NCBI GenBank assembly: GCA_030622125.1
Contig: JAUXGM010000089.1
Span: 1 to 8,518 of the forward strand
DNA length: 8,518 bases
Direction of reading: 5' to 3'
Origin: a bacterium
GTDB lineage: Bacteria > AUK180
Of the stretch, positions 6,237 to 8,518 are shown piece after piece. The translations under genes and the position numbers were made by a program. The notes beneath the pieces are model-generated. The model ran no database searches. It was given only the letters and a program-made list of their open reading frames with translations, and was not told the DNA's origin. Positions within the stretch are counted from its first letter, which is position 1. Each line of letters opens with the position of its first letter.

Positions 6237-7451
6237 ATGCCAATATATCTTTATAAATACAAATTAAAAGATGGAAAAAAAAGATCGGGTGAGTTAACTG
6301 CTGATAATCCCGAGGAAGTTAGAAAAAAACTGAATCGTACAAATATTGTTCCGGAAAGCGTTAGCATTAAAGAGAAATCAAAATTTAACGCCGAGATAAA
6401 TCTGCCGACAATTGAAATAATAACCCCGGCGGATGTTGCTATTTTTACAAGGCAATTTTCAGTTTTGTTGGATGCGTCGGTTGAATTAACAAGATCTTTT
6501 GATATTTTAGCTAAGGAGATCGAAAAAAAGAAATTTAAAGCGATTCTGATGGATATTAAGGAGAGAATAGAAGGCGGAACACCGATAGCACAAGCATTGG
6601 GAGCATATCCAAAGCATTTTGATACCTTATATGTCAATATGGTTGCGTCCGGCGAGCAAAGTAGTAATTTGCCGCAAGTATTTGCACGTCTTGCCGATTA
6701 TATGGAAAAATCGGAAGAGATTAAACACAAGGTAAAAAGTGCAATGACCTACCCTGTAATTGTTGGTATTGCCGCAGTTGCTATGGTTACTTTTATGTTA
6801 ACAAGTGTTATACCTACATTTAAGGAGATGTTTGAAGATATGGGTGGGAAGCTTCCGCCTCCAACTCTATTTTTATTTAATGCAAGTGACTGGACAAAAC
6901 ATAATTTTGTATTTATTATTTTAATCGTTGCTGCCCTTATAACCGCCCACATCGTTATGAAAAAAAAGGTTGATAAGTACGATTGGTTCCTTAATTTTCT
7001 TGCTTTAAAAATTCCGGTCGCCGGTAATATTACGATTAAAACTGCTATGGCACGTTTTTCAAGAACGCTTTCCACATTAATGGATTCCGGACTTGATCTT
7101 CCGGAAGCACTTAAAATAAGCTCTAAAACTACCGGAAATAGATTGTATGAAGAGGCAATTATGGAGGCAAGAGAAGCCGTAATGGGTGGACAGTCCCTTA
7201 CAATGCCGCTTAAAGAAGCAAAGATATTTCCGGGTATGATGCTTCAAATGATCGATGCCGGTCAGGAAGCAGGTAAGACAGGTGAACTTTTAACAAAGGT
7301 TGCGGATTTTTATGAAAGTGAGGTTGATGTTGCAGTTGAGGGATTGATGTCTGCACTTGAACCGATTATTATGCTTGTTCTCGGTAGTGTATTGGGTTTC
7401 ATTGTTATAGCAATGTTTGCACCTATCTTGACAATGGCAACCTTAGCTTAA
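6237..7451 (+). CDS. pilC: PilC, T4P inner-membrane platform protein (GspF family)
   Basis: Polytopic inner-membrane platform that contacts the assembly and retraction ATPases and the pilin subunits; 404 residues, the normal length. An N-terminal segment (LYKYKLKDGKKRSGEL, about 4-45) matches the PilC/GspF start. Two related GspF domains follow. The first (about 67-190) has FTRQFSVLLDASVEL, GGTPIAQAL, NMVASGEQSSNLPQVF and TYPVIV. The second (about 268-392) has ARFSRTLSTLMDSGLDLPEAL, GGQSL, MLQMIDAGQEAGKTGELL and EPIIML. The two domains repeat the same motifs. Membrane helices are at about 170-193, 223-243 and 376-398. The start is ATG at 6237, 4 bases after pilQ, with TGGAG at 6225-6229. It sits last in the pil cluster here, with no ATPase gene beside it in the window. 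Confidence 0.94.
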   Translation: MPIYLYKYKLKDGKKRSGELTADNPEEVRKKLNRTNIVPESVSIKEKSKFNAEINLPTIEIITPADVAIFTRQFSVLLDASVELTRSFDILAKEIEKKKFKAILMDIKERIEGGTPIAQALGAYPKHFDTLYVNMVASGEQSSNLPQVFARLADYMEKSEEIKHKVKSAMTYPVIVGIAAVAMVTFMLTSVIPTFKEMFEDMGGKLPPPTLFLFNASDWTKHNFVFIILIVAALITAHIVMKKKVDKYDWFLNFLALKIPVAGNITIKTAMARFSRTLSTLMDSGLDLPEALKISSKTTGNRLYEEAIMEAREAVMGGQSLTMPLKEAKIFPGMMLQMIDAGQEAGKTGELLTKVADFYESEVDVAVEGLMSALEPIIMLVLGSVLGFIVIAMFAPILTMATLA

Positions 7452-7453
7452 AG

Positions 7454-8518
7454 ATCGTAAAATTAAAAAAAATAATCAATCTTATTCTGTTAATAATAAT
7501 CATCGTTTTCCCGTTTGTAAATAAACCAATTCTTTTCATCTTAATTTCAGTTATATTTGTAATAATAAACATAAAAAACATTTCATTAAAAACCACCGAT
7601 ATACCTTTCTATCTCTATTTTGTATTTGTTTTAATTAATATTATTTATACAAAAAATATTGATGATACATTGATATTTGGTTATTTACTGTTATTTATTA
7701 TTTTAGTTAGGGGACCAATAGAAAAAACAGATAAAGAAAATTATGAAAAAATTTTCTTTGCTGCAGGAATTTTTTTGATTATATATGGTATTTACCAGAG
7801 ATTTATTCTTTATCCGCGTTTGGAGGTTTTTCTTCAGACTGTTGAAAGCCCTATCATTGATATAGGAAATTATACAGCGTACATTAAAAGACATAGGATA
7901 CTTGGTTTTTATATTTCTCCTAATATATTTGCCATCATACCTTTGATGTTTACATATAATTATCTTAAAAAATTAAGACTCGGTTACATTCTATTTACCA
8001 TTACATTCTTGATAATGCTCTATCTAACACGTTCTTTTAATTTAATTATATTTTTCACCATTTTATTATTTTCATGTATTAAACGAAAATACTGGAAGCT
8101 TATTATTATTTCAATAACGGTTGTTATTATAATTCTATTTTTAAGTAGAAGGTCGAGTTTTCAGGACGGGTCCATCGCCAACCCTATTAAAATGCGTATA
8201 AAAAATTATCATTCGGCAGTTAATATCTTTTTTAGAAGTCCATTTATAGGACACGGAATATCAAGTTTCAAAGATCTTTATCCAAAATTTAAAATAAAGG
8301 GGAGTAATGATATAAAATATACCCATAATATTATTTTACAGCACCTTTGCGATGGAGGGGTAATATTTTTACTTCTCTTTTTATATCTGATCTACACAAT
8401 CTATAAAAAACTTCCAGCCAATGAAAGATACTTTCCAACAGCAATACTTGTTCATAATTTATTTTCATTTTCATTTTACTCTTCATCGGTTTTCCTTCTT
8501 TTTTTTGTATACTACTAT
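7454..8518 (+). CDS. O-antigen ligase/polymerase-like membrane protein (3' end missing, start codon unclear)
   Basis: Multi-spanning inner-membrane protein resembling the Wzy_C family (O-antigen ligase WaaL, polymerase Wzy, bacterial O-oligosaccharyltransferases). These transfer or polymerise lipid-linked glycans at the periplasmic face. The frame is open from 7388 to the window end. Features counted from 7454: repeated hydrophobic helices from the very start (KKIINLILLIIIIV); RILGFYISPNIFA near 148-160, a common R-x-x-G...PN motif; a periplasmic segment with MRIKNYHSAVNIFFRSPFIG then HGISSFKDLYPKF; and THNIILQHLCDGG with the family's characteristic His at about 291. No ATG, GTG or TTG exists in frame before a TTG at 7670, and the first in-frame ATG is at 7946, deep inside. 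ATC at 7454 is given as a nominal start because hydrophobic protein sequence begins there; it has no clear ribosome binding site. It abuts pilC, so a role in pilin glycosylation is possible, but an unrelated glycan locus is equally so. The DNA looks more AT-rich than the pil genes. Confidence 0.75.
   Translation, partial: MVKLKKIINLILLIIIIVFPFVNKPILFILISVIFVIINIKNISLKTTDIPFYLYFVFVLINIIYTKNIDDTLIFGYLLLFIILVRGPIEKTDKENYEKIFFAAGIFLIIYGIYQRFILYPRLEVFLQTVESPIIDIGNYTAYIKRHRILGFYISPNIFAIIPLMFTYNYLKKLRLGYILFTITFLIMLYLTRSFNLIIFFTILLFSCIKRKYWKLIIISITVVIIILFLSRRSSFQDGSIANPIKMRIKNYHSAVNIFFRSPFIGHGISSFKDLYPKFKIKGSNDIKYTHNIILQHLCDGGVIFLLLFLYLIYTIYKKLPANERYFPTAILVHNLFSFSFYSSSVFLLFFVYYY

Noticed and set aside
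6251-7075. Minus-strand open frames inside pilC (6251-6637 and 6749-7075)
   Set aside because: They lie entirely opposite a well-supported pilC gene, show no recognisable domain, and are typical antisense shadows.
7388-7451. Programmed -1 frameshift from pilC into the ligase-like frame
   Set aside because: The ligase frame is -1 to pilC and open across this overlap, but I see no slippery heptamer or stem-loop, and PilC ends at a normal family position.
7703-7894. Minus-strand 63-residue open frame
   Set aside because: It is antisense to the ligase-like gene, Lys/Asn/Phe-rich from AT-rich DNA, and has no recognisable features.

Overview
The window is a type IV pilus (T4P) assembly locus from a Gram-negative (diderm) bacterium. 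An outer-membrane secretin, a lipoprotein PilP and peptidoglycan-binding AMIN-type domains imply two membranes. The DNA is clearly AT-rich, with many A/T-ending codons. The sequence does not fix the phylum. The style would fit a low-GC lineage outside the well-studied Proteobacteria, for example the FCB/Cloacimonadota region, but that is only an impression.

Layout: all genes are on the + strand and tightly packed. The first is the 3' part of pilM (2-940; its start lies upstream of the window). It is followed by pilN (953-1507), a compact second secretin (1504-2775), pilO (2768-3343), the lipoprotein gene pilP (3340-3804), a large secretin pilQ (3797-6232) and the platform gene pilC (6237-7451). 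Junctions are a 12-base gap, overlaps of 4, 8, 4 and 8 bases, and a 4-base gap. No promoter or terminator is visible between them, so one translationally coupled operon is likely. An AT-rich multi-spanning membrane protein of the O-antigen ligase/polymerase (Wzy_C/WaaL-like) type follows and runs off the end of the window. It has no ATG, GTG or TTG at its expected start.

How the genes work together (known for the families): PilM is a cytoplasmic actin-like protein that binds the N-terminal tail of PilN. PilN and PilO form the inner-membrane alignment complex. PilP links that complex to the secretin, PilQ is the outer-membrane pore, and PilC is the inner-membrane platform on which the ATPases act. 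No pilin, PilB, PilT or PilD gene is in the window.

Main points of interest: (1) a complete second secretin (N0, N1 and pore domain) sits between pilN and pilO, is clearly paralogous to PilQ, and splits the canonical pilMNOPQ order; (2) PilQ carries a glutamate-rich linker of nine 9-10 residue repeats between two AMIN-like domains, containing a near-identical 84-bp direct repeat; (3) an O-antigen ligase-like gene directly abuts pilC, which could mean pilin glycosylation or an unrelated glycan locus; (4) that gene lacks a normal start codon. There is no gene-free stretch over 300 bases.
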